From positions 3,988,501 to 4,052,500 of the forward strand of contig OX326959.1 of assembly GCA_946800325.1 (NCBI GenBank): a DNA stretch of 64,000 nucleotides, in the 5' to 3' direction. The translations under genes and the position numbers were made by a program. Source of the stretch: Luzula sylvatica (taxonomy: Eukaryota; Streptophyta; Magnoliopsida; Poales; Juncaceae). The notes beneath the pieces were generated by a model, which saw only the letters and a program-made list of their open reading frames with translations, was not told the DNA's origin and ran no database searches. Positions 39,929 to 53,205 of this stretch are shown here, in pieces (the stretch's first letter is position 1; every line of letters begins with the position of its first letter).

Positions 39929-41780
39929 TTGTGATATTTGGTGAAAAGTTATGTAGTGAAATATACGATACAAATGATCTAAACACACGTTATTTGAACT
40001 CCTCAAAGCGTTAAAATCTTGTTTTGAATCTAAAAACAAACTTTCTTAGTGTTTGTGAAATTTGGTGAAAAGTTATGTAGTAAAAGATACGATACAAATG
40101 TTCTAAAAACACGTTATTTGAACTCCTCCAAGCGTCAAAATCTTGTTTTGAATCGAAAAACAAACTTTCTTAGTGTTTGTGAAATTTGGTGAAAAGTTAT
40201 GTAGTAAACGATACGATACAAATGATCTAAAAACACGTTATTTGAACTCCTCAAAGCGTTAAAATCTTGTTTTGAATCGAAAAACAAACTTTCTTGGTGT
40301 TTGTGAAATTTGGTGAAAAGTTATATAGCAAAAGATACGATACAAATGATGTAAAAACACGTTATTTCAACTCCTCAAAGCGTTAAAATCTTGTTTTGAA
40401 TCTAAAAACAAACTTTCTTAGTGTTTGTGAAATTTGGTGAAAAGTTATGTAGTAAAAGATACGATACAAATGATCTAAAAACACGTTATTTGAACTCCTC
40501 AAAGCGTTAAAATCTTGTTTTGAATCGAAAAACAAACTTTCTTAGTGTTTGTGAAATTTGGTGAAAAGTTATGTAGTAAACGATACGATACAAATGATCT
40601 AAACACACGTTATTTGAACTCCTCAAAGCGTTAAAATCTTGTTTGGAATCGAAAAACAAACTTTCTTAGTGTTTGTGAAATTTGGTGAAAAGTTATGTAG
40701 TAAAAGATACGATACAAATGATCTAAAAACACGTTATTTGAACTCCTCAAAGCGTCAAAATCTTGTTTTGAATCGAAAAACAAACTTTCTTGGTGTTTGT
40801 GAAATTTGGTGAAAAGTTATATAGCAAAAGATACGATACAAATGATGTAAAAACACGTTATTTCAACTCCTCAAAGCGTTAAAATCTTGTTTTGAATCGA
40901 AAAACACACTTTCTTAGTGTTTGTGAAATTTGGTGAAAAGTTATGTAGTGAAAGATACGATACAAATGATCTAAACACACGTTATTTGAACTCCTCAAAG
41001 CGTTAAAATCTTGTTTTGAATCTAAAAACAAACTTTCTTAGTGTTTGTGAAATTTGATGAAAAGTTATGTAGTAAAAGATACGATACAAATGATCTAAAA
41101 ACACGTTATTTGAACTCCTCAAAGCGTTAAAATCTTGTTTTGAATCGAAAAACGAACTTTCTTAGTGTTTGTGAAATTTGGTGAAAAGTTATGTAGTAAA
41201 CGATACGATACAAATGATCTGAAAACATGTTATTTCAACTCCTCAAAACGTTAATATCTTGTTTTGAATCGAAAAACAAACTTTCTTAGTGTTTGTGAAA
41301 TTTGGTGAAAAGTTATGTAGTGAAAGATACGATACAAATGATCTAAACACACGTTATTTGAACTCCTCAAAGCGTTAAAATCTTGTTTTGAATCTAAAAA
41401 CAAACTTTCTTAGTGTTTGTGAAATTTGGTGAAAAGTTATGTAGTAAAAGATACGATACAAATGATCTAAAAACACGTTATTTGAACTCCTCAAAGCGTT
41501 AAAATCTTGTTTTGAATCGAAAAACAAACTTTCTTAGTGTTTGTGAAATTTGGTGAAAACTTATGTAGTAAACGATACGATACAAATGATCTAAACACAC
41601 GTTATTTGAACTCCTCAAAGCGTCAAAATCTTGTTTTGAATCGAAAAACAAACTTCCTTAGTGTTTGTGAAATTTGGTGAAAAGTTTTGTAGTAAAAGAT
41701 ACGATACAAATGATGTAAAAACACGTTATTTCAACTCCTCAAAGCGTTAAAATCTTGTTTTGAATCGAAAAACAAACTTT

Positions 41781-41790
41781 CTTAGTAGTG
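41781..41790 (+). other. 3-bp TAG insertion, copy 1
   Basis: CTTAGTAGTG replaces the usual CTTAGTG, a duplication of TAG that makes this monomer 127 bp. It shifts all downstream distances by 3 bp, which explains why anchors 39929 and 42536 are 21 x 124 + 3 bp apart. Confidence 0.95.
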
Positions 41791-44700
41791 TTTGTGAAAT
41801 TTGGTGAAAAGTTATGTAGTGAAAGATACGATACAAATGATCTAAACACACGTTATTTGAACTCCTCAAAGCGTTAAAATCTTGTTTTGAATCTAAAAAC
41901 AAACTTTCATAGTGTTTGTGAAATTTGGTGAAAAGTTATGTAGTAATAGATTTGATACAAATGATCTAAAAACACGTTATTTGAACTCCTCAAAGCGTTA
42001 AAATCTTGTTTTGAATCGAAAAACAAACTTTCTTAGTGTTTGTGAAATTTGGTGAAAAGTTATGTAGTAAACGATACGATACAAATGATCTAAACACACG
42101 TTATTTGAACTCCTCAAAGCGTTAAAATCTTGTTTGGAATCGAAAAACAAACTTTCTTAGTGTTTGTGAAATTTGGTGAAAAGTTATGTAGTAAAAGATA
42201 CGATACAAATGATCTAAAAACACGTTATTTGAACTCCTCAAAGCGTCAAAATCTTGTTTTGAATCGAAAAACAAACTTTCTTGGTGTTTGTGAAATTTGG
42301 TGAAAAGTTATCTAGCAAAAGATACGATACAAATCCTGTAAAAACACGTTATTTCAACTCCTCAAAGCGTTAAAATCTTGTTTTGAATCGAAAAACAAAC
42401 TTTCTTAGTGTTTGTGAAATTTGGTGAAAAGTTATGTTGTGAAAGATACGATACAAATGATCTAAACACACGTTATTTGAACTCCTCAAAGCGTCAAAAT
42501 CTTGTTTTGAATCTAAAAACAAACTTTCATAGTGTTTGTGATATTTGGTGAAAAGTTATGTAGTGAAATATACGATACAAATGATCTAAACACACGTTAT
42601 TTGAACTCCTCAAAGCGTTAAAATCTTGTTTTGAATCTAAAAACAAACTTTCTTAGTGTTTGTGAAATTTGGTGAAAAGTTATGTAGTAAAAGATACGAT
42701 ACAAATGTTCTAAAAACACGTTATTTGAACTCCTCCAAGCGTCAAAATCTTGTTTTGAATCGAAAAACAAACTTTCTTAGTGTTTGTGAAATTTGGTGAA
42801 AAGTTATGTAGTAAACGATACGATACAAATGATCTAAAAACACGTTATTTGAACTCCTCAAAGCGTTAAAATCTTGTTTTGAATCGAAAAACAAACTTTC
42901 TTAGTGTTTGTGAAATTTGGTGAAAAGTTATGTAGTAAACGATACGATACAAATGATCTGAAAACACGTTATTTGAACTCCTCAAAGCGTCAAAATCTTG
43001 TTTTGAATCGAAAAACAAACTTTCTTAGTGTTTGCGAAATTTGGTGAAAAGTTATGTAGTAAAAGATACGATACAAATGATCTAAAAACACGTGATTTGA
43101 ACTCCTCAAAGCGTTAAAATCTTGTTTGGAATCGAAAAACAAACTTTCTTAGTGTTTGTGAAATTTGGTGAAAAGTTATGTAGTAAAAGATACGATACAA
43201 ATGATCTGAAAACACGTTATTTGAACTCCTCAAAGCGTCAAAATCTTGTTTTGAATCGAAAAACAAACTTTCTTAGTGTTTGTGAAATTTGGTGAAAAGT
43301 TATGTAGTAAAAGATACGATACAAATGACCTAAAAACACGTTATTTGAACTCCTCAAAGCGTTAAAATCTTGTTTTGAATCGAAAAACAAACTTTCTTAG
43401 TGTTTGTGAAATTTGCTGAAAAGTTATGTAGTGAAAGATACGATACAAATGATCTAAACACACGTTATTTGAACTCCTCAAATCGTTAAAATCTTGTTTT
43501 GAATCTAAAAACAAACTTTCATAGTGTTTGTGATATTTGGTGAAAAGTTATGTAGTGAAATATACGATACAAATGATCTAAACACACGTTATTTGAACTC
43601 CTCAAAGCGTTAAAATCTTGTTTTGAATCTAAAAACAAACTTTCTTAGTGTTTGTGAAATTTGGTGAAAAGTTATGTAGTAAAAGATACGATACAAATGT
43701 TCTAAAAACACGTTATTTGAACTCCTCCAAGCGTTAAAATCTTGTTTTGAATCGAAAAACAAACTTTCTTAGTGTTTGTGAAATTTGGTGAAAAGTTATG
43801 TAGTAAACGATACGATACAAATGATCTAAAAACATGTTATTTCAACTCCTCAAAGCGTTAAAATCTTGTTTTGAATCGAAAAACAAACATTCTTAGTGTT
43901 TGTGAAATTTGGTGAAAAGTTATGTAGTAAAAGATACGATACAAATGATCTGAAAACATGTTATTTCAACTCCTCAAAACGTTAATATCTTGTTTTGAAT
44001 CGAAAAACAAACTTTCTTAGTGTTTGTGAAATTTGGTGAAAAGTTATTTAGTGAAAGATACGATACAAATGATCTAAACACACGTTATTTGAACTCCTCA
44101 AAGCGTTAAAATCTTGTTTTGAATCTAAAAACAAACTTTCTTAGTGTTTGTGAAATTTGGTGAAAAGTTATGTAGTAAAAGATACGATACAAATGATCTA
44201 AAAACACGTTATTTGAACTCCTCAAAGCGTTAAAATCTTGTTTTGAATCGAAAAACAAACTTTCTTAGTGTTTGTGAAATTTGGTGAAAAGTTATGTAGT
44301 AAACGATACGATATAAATGATCTAAACACACGTTATTTGAACTCCTCAAAGCGTTAAAATCTTGTTTGGAATCGAAAAACAAACTTTCTTAGTGTTTGTG
44401 AAATTTGGTGAAAAGTTATGTAGTAAAAGATACGATACAAATGATCTAAAAACACGTTATTTGAACTCATCAAAGCGTCAAAATCTTGTTTTGAATCGAA
44501 AAACAAACTTTCTTGGTGTTTGTGAAATTTGGTGAAAAGTTATATAGCAAAAGATGCGATACAAATGATGTAAAAACACGTTATTTCAACTCCTCAAAGC
44601 GTTAAAATCTTGTTTTGAATCGAAAAACAAACTTTCTTAGTGTTTGTAAAATTTGGTGAAAAGTTATGTAGTGAAAGATACGATACAAATGATCTAAACA

Positions 44701-45635
44701 CACGATATTTGAACTCCTCAAAGCGTTAAAATCTTGTTTTGAATCTAAAAACAAACTTTCATCGTGTTTGTGAAATTTGGTGAAAAGTTATGTAGTAAAA
44801 GATACGATACAAATGATCTAAAAACACGTTATTTGAACTCCTCAAAGCGTTAAAATCTTGTTTGGAATCGAAAAACAAACTTTCTTAGTGTTTGTGAAAT
44901 TTTGTGAAAAGTTATGTAGTAAAAGATACGATACAAATGATCTGAAAACACGTTATTTGAACTCCTCAAAGCGTTAAAATCTTGTTTTGAATCGAAAAAC
45001 AAACTTTCTTAGTGTATGTGAAATTTGGTGAAAAGTTATGTAGTAAAAGATACGATACAAATGACCTAAAAACACGTTATTTGAACTCCTCAAAGCGTTA
45101 AAATCTTGTTTTGAATCGAAAAACAAACTTTCTTAGTGTTTGTAAAATTTGGTGAAAAGTTATGTAGTAAAAGATACGATACAAATGATCTAAAAACACG
45201 TTATTTGAACTCCTCAAAGCGTTAAAATCTTGTTTAGAATCGAAAAACAAACTTTCTTAGTGTTTGTGAAATTTGGTGAAAAGTTATGTAGTAAAAGATA
45301 CGATACAAATGATCTGAAAACACGTTATTTGAACTCCTCAAAGCGTCAAAATCTTGTTTTGAATCGAAAAACAAACTTTCTTAGTGTTTGTGAAATTTGG
45401 TGAAAAGTTATGTAGTAAAAGATACGATACAAATGACCTAAAAACACGTTATTTGAACTCCTCAAAGCGTTAAAATCTTGTTTTGAATCGAAAAACAAAC
45501 TTTCTTAGTGTTTGTGAAATTTGCTGAAAAGTTATGTAGTGAAAGATACGATACAAATGATCTAAACACACGTTATTTGAACTCCTCAAATCGTTAAAAT
45601 CTTGTTTTGAATCTAAAAACAAACTTTCATAGTGT

Positions 45636-46379
45636 TTGTGATATTTGGTGAAAAGTTATGTAGTGAAATATACGATACAAATGATCTAAACACACGTTAT
45701 TTGAACTCCTCAAAGCGTTAAAATCTTGTTTTGAATCTAAAAACAAACTTTCTTAGTGTTTGTGAAATTTGGTGAAAAGTTATGTAGTAAAAGATACGAT
45801 ACAAATGTTCTAAAAACACGTTATTTGAACTCCTCCAAGCGTCAAAATCTTGTTTTGAATCGAAAAACAAACTTTCTTAGTGTTTGTGAAATTTGGTGAA
45901 AAGTTATGTAGTAAACGATACGATACAAATGATCTAAAAACACGTTATTTGAACTCCTCAAAGCGTTAAAATCTTGTTTTGAATCGAAAAACAAACTTTC
46001 TTAGTGTTTGTGAAATTTGGTGAAAAGTTATGTAGTAAACGATACGATACAAATGATCTAAAAACACGTTATTTGAACTCCTCAAAGCGTCAAAATCTTG
46101 TTTTGAATCGAAAAACAAACTTTCTTAGTGTTTGTGAAATTTGGTGAAAAGTTATGTAGTAAAAGATACGATACAAATGATCTAAAAACACGTTATTTGA
46201 ACTCCTCAAAGCGTTAAAATCTTGTTTTGAATCGAAAAACAAACTTTCTTAGTGTTTGTGAAATTTGCTGAAAAGTTATGTAGTGAAAGATACGATACAA
46301 ATGATCTAAACACACGTTATTTGAACTCCTCAAATCGTTAAAATCTTGTTTTGAATCTAAAAACAAACTTTCATAGTGT
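45636..46379 (+). repeat. 6-monomer module, copy 4
   Basis: Lies 6451 bp from copy 3, within the 52-monomer duplication. Confidence 0.8.
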
Positions 46380-48231
46380 TTGTGATATTTGGTGAAAAGT
46401 TATGTAGTGAAATATACGATACAAATGATCTAAACACACGTTATTTGAACTCCTCAAAGCGTTAAAATCTTGTTTTGAATCTAAAAACAAACTTTCTTAG
46501 TGTTTGTGAAATTTGGTGAAAAGTTATGTAGTAAAAGATACGATACAAATGTTCTAAAAACACGTTATTTGAACTCCTCCAAGCGTCAAAATCTTGTTTT
46601 GAATCGAAAAACAAACTTTCTTAGTGTTTGTGAAATTTGGTGAAAAGTTATGTAGTAAACGATACGATACAAATGATCTAAAAACACGTTATTTGAACTC
46701 CTCAAAGCGTTAAAATCTTGTTTTGAATCGAAAAACAAACTTTCTTGGTGTTTGTGAAATTTGGTGAAAAGTTATATAGCAAAAGATACGATACAAATGA
46801 TGTAAAAACACGTTATTTCAACTCCTCAAAGCGTTAAAATCTTGTTTTGAATCTAAAAACAAACTTTCTTAGTGTTTGTGAAATTTGGTGAAAAGTTATG
46901 TAGTAAAAGATACGATACAAATGATCTAAAAACACGTTATTTGAACTCCTCAAAGCGTTAAAATCTTGTTTTGAATCGAAAAACAAACTTTCTTAGTGTT
47001 TGTGAAATTTGGTGAAAAGTTATGTAGTAAACGATACGATACAAATGATCTAAACACACGTTATTTGAACTCCTCAAAGCGTTAAAATCTTGTTTGGAAT
47101 CGAAAAACAAACTTTCTTAGTGTTTGTGAAATTTGGTGAAAAGTTATGTAGTAAAAGATACGATACAAATGATCTAAAAACACGTTATTTGAACTCCTCA
47201 AAGCGTCAAAATCTTGTTTTGAATCGAAAAACAAACTTTCTTGGTGTTTGTGAAATTTGGTGAAAAGTTATATAGCAAAAGATACGATACAAATGATGTA
47301 AAAACACGTTATTTCAACTCCTCAAAGCGTTAAAATCTTGTTTTGAATCGAAAAACACACTTTCTTAGTGTTTGTGAAATTTGGTGAAAAGTTATGTAGT
47401 GAAAGATACGATACAAATGATCTAAACACACGTTATTTGAACTCCTCAAAGCGTTAAAATCTTGTTTTGAATCTAAAAACAAACTTTCTTAGTGTTTGTG
47501 AAATTTGATGAAAAGTTATGTAGTAAAAGATACGATACAAATGATCTAAAAACACGTTATTTGAACTCCTCAAAGCGTTAAAATCTTGTTTTGAATCGAA
47601 AAACGAACTTTCTTAGTGTTTGTGAAATTTGGTGAAAAGTTATGTAGTAAACGATACGATACAAATGATCTGAAAACATGTTATTTCAACTCCTCAAAAC
47701 GTTAATATCTTGTTTTGAATCGAAAAACAAACTTTCTTAGTGTTTGTGAAATTTGGTGAAAAGTTATGTAGTGAAAGATACGATACAAATGATCTAAACA
47801 CACGTTATTTGAACTCCTCAAAGCGTTAAAATCTTGTTTTGAATCTAAAAACAAACTTTCTTAGTGTTTGTGAAATTTGGTGAAAAGTTATGTAGTAAAA
47901 GATACGATACAAATGATCTAAAAACACGTTATTTGAACTCCTCAAAGCGTTAAAATCTTGTTTTGAATCGAAAAACAAACTTTCTTAGTGTTTGTGAAAT
48001 TTGGTGAAAAGTTATGTAGTAAACGATACGATACAAATGATCTAAACACACGTTATTTGAACTCCTCAAAGCGTCAAAATCTTGTTTTGAATCGAAAAAC
48101 AAACTTCCTTAGTGTTTGTGAAATTTGGTGAAAAGTTTTGTAGTAAAAGATACGATACAAATGATGTAAAAACACGTTATTTCAACTCCTCAAAGCGTTA
48201 AAATCTTGTTTTGAATCGAAAAACAAACTTT

Positions 48232-48241
48232 CTTAGTAGTG
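48232..48241 (+). other. 3-bp TAG insertion, copy 2
   Basis: The same CTTAGTAGTG as at 41781, exactly 6451 bp downstream, with the same neighbouring variants (AACTTCC and GTTTTGTAG before it, GATTTGATAC after it). It was therefore copied as part of a large block. Confidence 0.95.
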
Positions 48242-48986
48242 TTTGTGAAATTTGGTGAAAAGTTATGTAGTGAAAGATACGATACAAATGATCTAAACAC
48301 ACGTTATTTGAACTCCTCAAAGCGTTAAAATCTTGTTTTGAATCTAAAAACAAACTTTCATAGTGTTTGTGAAATTTGGTGAAAAGTTATGTAGTAATAG
48401 ATTTGATACAAATGATCTAAAAACACGTTATTTGAACTCCTCAAAGCGTTAAAATCTTGTTTTGAATCGAAAAACAAACTTTCTTAGTGTTTGTGAAATT
48501 TGGTGAAAAGTTATGTAGTAAACGATACGATACAAATGATCTAAACACACGTTATTTGAACTCCTCAAAGCGTTAAAATCTTGTTTGGAATCGAAAAACA
48601 AACTTTCTTAGTGTTTGTGAAATTTGGTGAAAAGTTATGTAGTAAAAGATACGATACAAATGATCTAAAAACACGTTATTTGAACTCCTCAAAGCGTCAA
48701 AATCTTGTTTTGAATCGAAAAACAAACTTTCTTGGTGTTTGTGAAATTTGGTGAAAAGTTATCTAGCAAAAGATACGATACAAATCATGTAAAAACACGT
48801 TATTTCAACTCCTCAAAGCGTTAAAATCTTGTTTTGAATCGAAAAACAAACTTTCTTAGTGTTTGTGAAATTTGGTGAAAAGTTATGTTGTGAAAGATAC
48901 GATACAAATGATCTAAACACACGTTATTTGAACTCCTCAAAGCGTCAAAATCTTGTTTTGAATCTAAAAACAAACTTTCATAGTGT

Positions 48987-49730
48987 TTGTGATATTTGGT
49001 GAAAAGTTATGTAGTGAAATATACGATACAAATGATCTAAACACACGTTATTTGAACTCCTCAAAGCGTTAAAATCTTGTTTTGAATCTAAAAACAAACT
49101 TTCTTAGTGTTTGTGAAATTTGGTGAAAAGTTATGTAGTAAAAGATACGATACAAATGTTCTAAAAACACGTTATTTGAACTCCTCCAAGCGTCAAAATC
49201 TTGTTTTGAATCGAAAAACAAACTTTCTTAGTGTTTGTGAAATTTGGTGAAAAGTTATGTAGTAAACGATACGATACAAATGATCTAAAAACACGTTATT
49301 TGAACTCCTCAAAGCGTTAAAATCTTGTTTTGAATCGAAAAACAAACTTTCTTAGTGTTTGTGAAATTTGGTGAAAAGTTATGTAGTAAACGATACGATA
49401 CAAATGATCTAAAAACACGTTATTTGAACTCCTCAAAGCGTCAAAATCTTGTTTTGAATCGAAAAACAAACTTTCTTAGTGTTTGTGAAATTTGGTGAAA
49501 AGTTATGTAGTAAAAGATACGATACAAATGATCTAAAAACACGTTATTTGAACTCCTCAAAGCGTCAAAATCTTGTTTTGAATCGAAAAACAAACTTTCT
49601 TAGTGTTTGTGAAATTTGCTGAAAAGTTATGTAGTGAAAGATACGATACAAATGATCTAAACACACGTTATTTGAACTCCTCAAATCGTTAAAATCTTGT
49701 TTTGAATCTAAAAACAAACTTTCATAGTGT
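48987..49730 (+). repeat. 6-monomer module, copy 5, variant
   Basis: Same layout, but the fifth monomer has GCGTC (near 49564) where other copies have GCGTT. It stands after a long 21-monomer interval and not after a 17/18-monomer segment, so it was probably placed here by recombination between the families at 42536 and 46380. Confidence 0.72.
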
Positions 49731-51582
49731 TTGTGATATTTGGTGAAAAGTTATGTAGTGAAATATACGATACAAATGATCTAAACACACGTTATTTGAA
49801 CTCCTCAAAGCGTTAAAATCTTGTTTTGAATCTAAAAACAAACTTTCTTAGTGTTTGTGAAATTTGGTGAAAAGTTATGTAGTAAAAGATACGATACAAA
49901 TGTTCTAAAAACACGTTATTTGAACTCCTCCAAGCGTCAAAATCTTGTTTTGAATCGAAAAACAAACTTTCTTAGTGTTTGTGAAATTTGGTGAAAAGTT
50001 ATGTAGTAAACGATACGATACAAATGATCTAAAAACACGTTATTTGAACTCCTCAAAGCGTTAAAATCTTGTTTTGAATCGAAAAACAAACTTTCTTGGT
50101 GTTTGTGAAATTTGGTGAAAAGTTATATAGCAAAAGATACGATACAAATGATGTAAAAACACGTTATTTCAACTCCTCAAAGCGTTAAAATCTTGTTTTG
50201 AATCTAAAAACAAACTTTCTTAGTGTTTGTGAAATTTGGTGAAAAGTTATGTAGTAAAAGATACGATACAAATGATCTAAAAACACGTTATTTGAACTCC
50301 TCAAAGCGTTAAAATCTTGTTTTGAATCGAAAAACAAACTTTCTTAGTGTTTGTGAAATTTGGTGAAAAGTTATGTAGTAAACGATACGATACAAATGAT
50401 CTAAACACACGTTATTTGAACTCCTCAAAGCGTTAAAATCTTGTTTGGAATCGAAAAACAAACTTTCTTAGTGTTTGTGAAATTTGGTGAAAAGTTATGT
50501 AGTAAAAGATACGATACAAATGATCTAAAAACACGTTATTTGAACTCCTCAAAGCGTCAAAATCTTGTTTTGAATCGAAAAACAAACTTTCTTGGTGTTT
50601 GTGAAATTTGGTGAAAAGTTATATAGCAAAAGATACGATACAAATGATGTAAAAACACGTTATTTCAACTCCTCAAAGCGTTAAAATCTTGTTTTGAATC
50701 GAAAAACACACTTTCTTAGTGTTTGTGAAATTTGGTGAAAAGTTATGTAGTGAAAGATACGATACAAATGATCTAAACACACGTTATTTGAACTCCTCAA
50801 AGCGTTAAAATCTTGTTTTGAATCTAAAAACAAACTTTCTTAGTGTTTGTGAAATTTGATGAAAAGTTATGTAGTAAAAGATACGATACAAATGATCTAA
50901 AAACACGTTATTTGAACTCCTCAAAGCGTTAAAATCTTGTTTTGAATCGAAAAACGAACTTTCTTAGTGTTTGTGAAATTTGGTGAAAAGTTATGTAGTA
51001 AACGATACGATACAAATGATCTGAAAACATGTTATTTCAACTCCTCAAAACGTTAATATCTTGTTTTGAATCGAAAAACAAACTTTCTTAGTGTTTGTGA
51101 AATTTGGTGAAAAGTTATGTAGTGAAAGATACGATACAAATGATCTAAACACACGTTATTTGAACTCCTCAAAGCGTTAAAATCTTGTTTTGAATCTAAA
51201 AACAAACTTTCTTAGTGTTTGTGAAATTTGGTGAAAAGTTATGTAGTAAAAGATACGATACAAATGATCTAAAAACACGTTATTTGAACTCCTCAAAGCG
51301 TTAAAATCTTGTTTTGAATCGAAAAACAAACTTTCTTAGTGTTTGTGAAATTTGGTGAAAAGTTATGTAGTAAACGATACGATACAAATGATCTAAACAC
51401 ACGTTATTTGAACTCCTCAAAGCGTCAAAATCTTGTTTTGAATCGAAAAACAAACTTCCTTAGTGTTTGTGAAATTTGGTGAAAAGTTTTGTAGTAAAAG
51501 ATACGATACAAATGATGTAAAAACACGTTATTTCAACTCCTCAAAGCGTTAAAATCTTGTTTTGAATCGAAAAACAAACTTT

Positions 51583-51592
51583 CTTAGTAGTG
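51583..51592 (+). other. 3-bp TAG insertion, copy 3
   Basis: The third CTTAGTAGTG, 3351 bp after the second. With copies 1 and 2 it accounts for all 9 bp by which distant identical sequences (for example 30689 and 54382, 23693 bp apart) depart from a multiple of 124. Confidence 0.95.
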
Positions 51593-52337
51593 TTTGTGAA
51601 ATTTGGTGAAAAGTTATGTAGTGAAAGATACGATACAAATGATCTAAACACACGTTATTTGAACTCCTCAAAGCGTTAAAATCTTGTTTTGAATCTAAAA
51701 ACAAACTTTCATAGTGTTTGTGAAATTTGGTGAAAAGTTATGTAGTAATAGATTTGATACAAATGATCTAAAAACACGTTATTTGAACTCCTCAAAGCGT
51801 TAAAATCTTGTTTTGAATCGAAAAACAAACTTTCTTAGTGTTTGTGAAATTTGGTGAAAAGTTATGTAGTAAACGATACGATACAAATGATCTAAACACA
51901 CGTTATTTGAACTCCTCAAAGCGTTAAAATCTTGTTTGGAATCGAAAAACAAACTTTCTTAGTGTTTGTGAAATTTGGTGAAAAGTTATGTAGTAAAAGA
52001 TACGATACAAATGATCTAAAAACACGTTATTTGAACTCCTCAAAGCGTCAAAATCTTGTTTTGAATCGAAAAACAAACTTTCTTGGTGTTTGTGAAATTT
52101 GGTGAAAAGTTATCTAGCAAAAGATACGATACAAATCATGTAAAAACACGTTATTTCAACTCCTCAAAGCGTTAAAATCTTGTTTTGAATCGAAAAACAA
52201 ACTTTCTTAGTGTTTGTGAAATTTGGTGAAAAGTTATGTTGTGAAAGATACGATACAAATGATCTAAACACACGTTATTTGAACTCCTCAAAGCGTCAAA
52301 ATCTTGTTTTGAATCTAAAAACAAACTTTCATAGTGT

Positions 52338-52461
52338 TTGTAAAATTTGGTGAAAAGTTATGTAGTAAAAGATACGATACAAATGACCTAAAAACACGTT
52401 ATTTGAACTCCTCAAAGCGTTAAAATCTTGTTTTGAATCGAAAAACAAACTTTCTTAGTGT
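52338..52461. other. Chimeric monomer at a recombination joint
   Basis: The monomer starts TGTAAAATTTGG, the mark of the variant normally preceding the CACGTG monomer. It continues with GACCTAAAAACACG, the mark of a different variant that normally precedes TTTGCTG. It replaces the GATATT anchor expected here from the copies at 42536 and 48987. The next monomer is TTTGCTG and then the 24-monomer HOR begins, so a crossover linked the two HOR families at this place. Confidence 0.7.
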
Positions 52462-53205
52462 TTGTGAAATTTGCTGAAAAGTTATGTAGTGAAAGATACG
52501 ATACAAATGATCTAAACACACGTTATTTGAACTCCTCAAATCGTTAAAATCTTGTTTTGAATCTAAAAACAAACTTTCATAGTGTTTGTGATATTTGGTG
52601 AAAAGTTATGTAGTGAAATATACGATACAAATGATCTAAACACACGTTATTTGAACTCCTCAAAGCGTTAAAATCTTGTTTTGAATCTAAAAACAAACTT
52701 TCTTAGTGTTTGTGAAATTTGGTGAAAAGTTATGTAGTAAAAGATACGATACAAATGTTCTAAAAACACGTTATTTGAACTCCTCCAAGCGTTAAAATCT
52801 TGTTTTGAATCGAAAAACAAACTTTCTTAGTGTTTGTGAAATTTGGTGAAAAGTTATGTAGTAAACGATACGATACAAATGATCTAAAAACATGTTATTT
52901 CAACTCCTCAAAGCGTTAAAATCTTGTTTTGAATCGAAAAACAAACATTCTTAGTGTTTGTGAAATTTGGTGAAAAGTTATGTAGTAAAAGATACGATAC
53001 AAATGATCTGAAAACATGTTATTTCAACTCCTCAAAACGTTAATATCTTGTTTTGAATCGAAAAACAAACTTTCTTAGTGTTTGTGAAATTTGGTGAAAA
53101 GTTATTTAGTGAAAGATACGATACAAATGATCTAAACACACGTTATTTGAACTCCTCAAAGCGTTAAAATCTTGTTTTGAATCTAAAAACAAACTTTCTT
53201 AGTGT

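Larger units (their letters stand above)
37077..43527 (+). repeat. HOR unit 7: 52 monomers plus 3 bp (6451 bp)
   Basis: The first 34 monomers repeat HOR unit 6. Near 41290 the monomer following the AACGTTAATATC variant reads TTTGGTG where unit 6 has TTTGCTG, and a further stretch follows that is not in unit 6. It contains a TAG insertion at 41781-41790, GATTTGATAC near 41950, TATCTAGC near 42310 and a monomer reading TATGTTGTG near 42433. Anchors are at 37077, 39185, 39929 and 42536. The unit recurs at an offset of 6451 bp, with few differences (AAATCCTG near 42332 against AAATCATG near 48783; GAAAACTTATG near 41556 against GAAAAGTTATG). Confidence 0.82.
43528..49730 (+). repeat. HOR unit 8: 50 monomers plus 3 bp
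   Basis: Anchors at 43528, 45636, 46380 and 48987. It follows HOR unit 7 at an offset of 6451 bp until about 49400 (anchors 37077/43528, 39185/45636, 39929/46380, 42536/48987; AGATGCGATAC 38104/44555). It then diverges: unit 7 continues with GATCTGAAAACACG, while this unit continues with GATCTAAAAACACG and closes as a 6-monomer module ending at 49730. Confidence 0.8.
49731..52585 (+). repeat. HOR unit 9: 23 monomers plus 3 bp
   Basis: It repeats 46380-48986 at an offset of 3351 bp (27 monomers plus 3 bp) up to about 52337, including TTTGATGAAAAG, AAACGAAC, AACTTCC, the TAG insertion, GATTTGATAC and TATCTAGC in the same order. Where unit 8 then has an anchor monomer (48987), this unit has a chimeric monomer followed by a TTTGCTG monomer. 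Confidence 0.82.
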
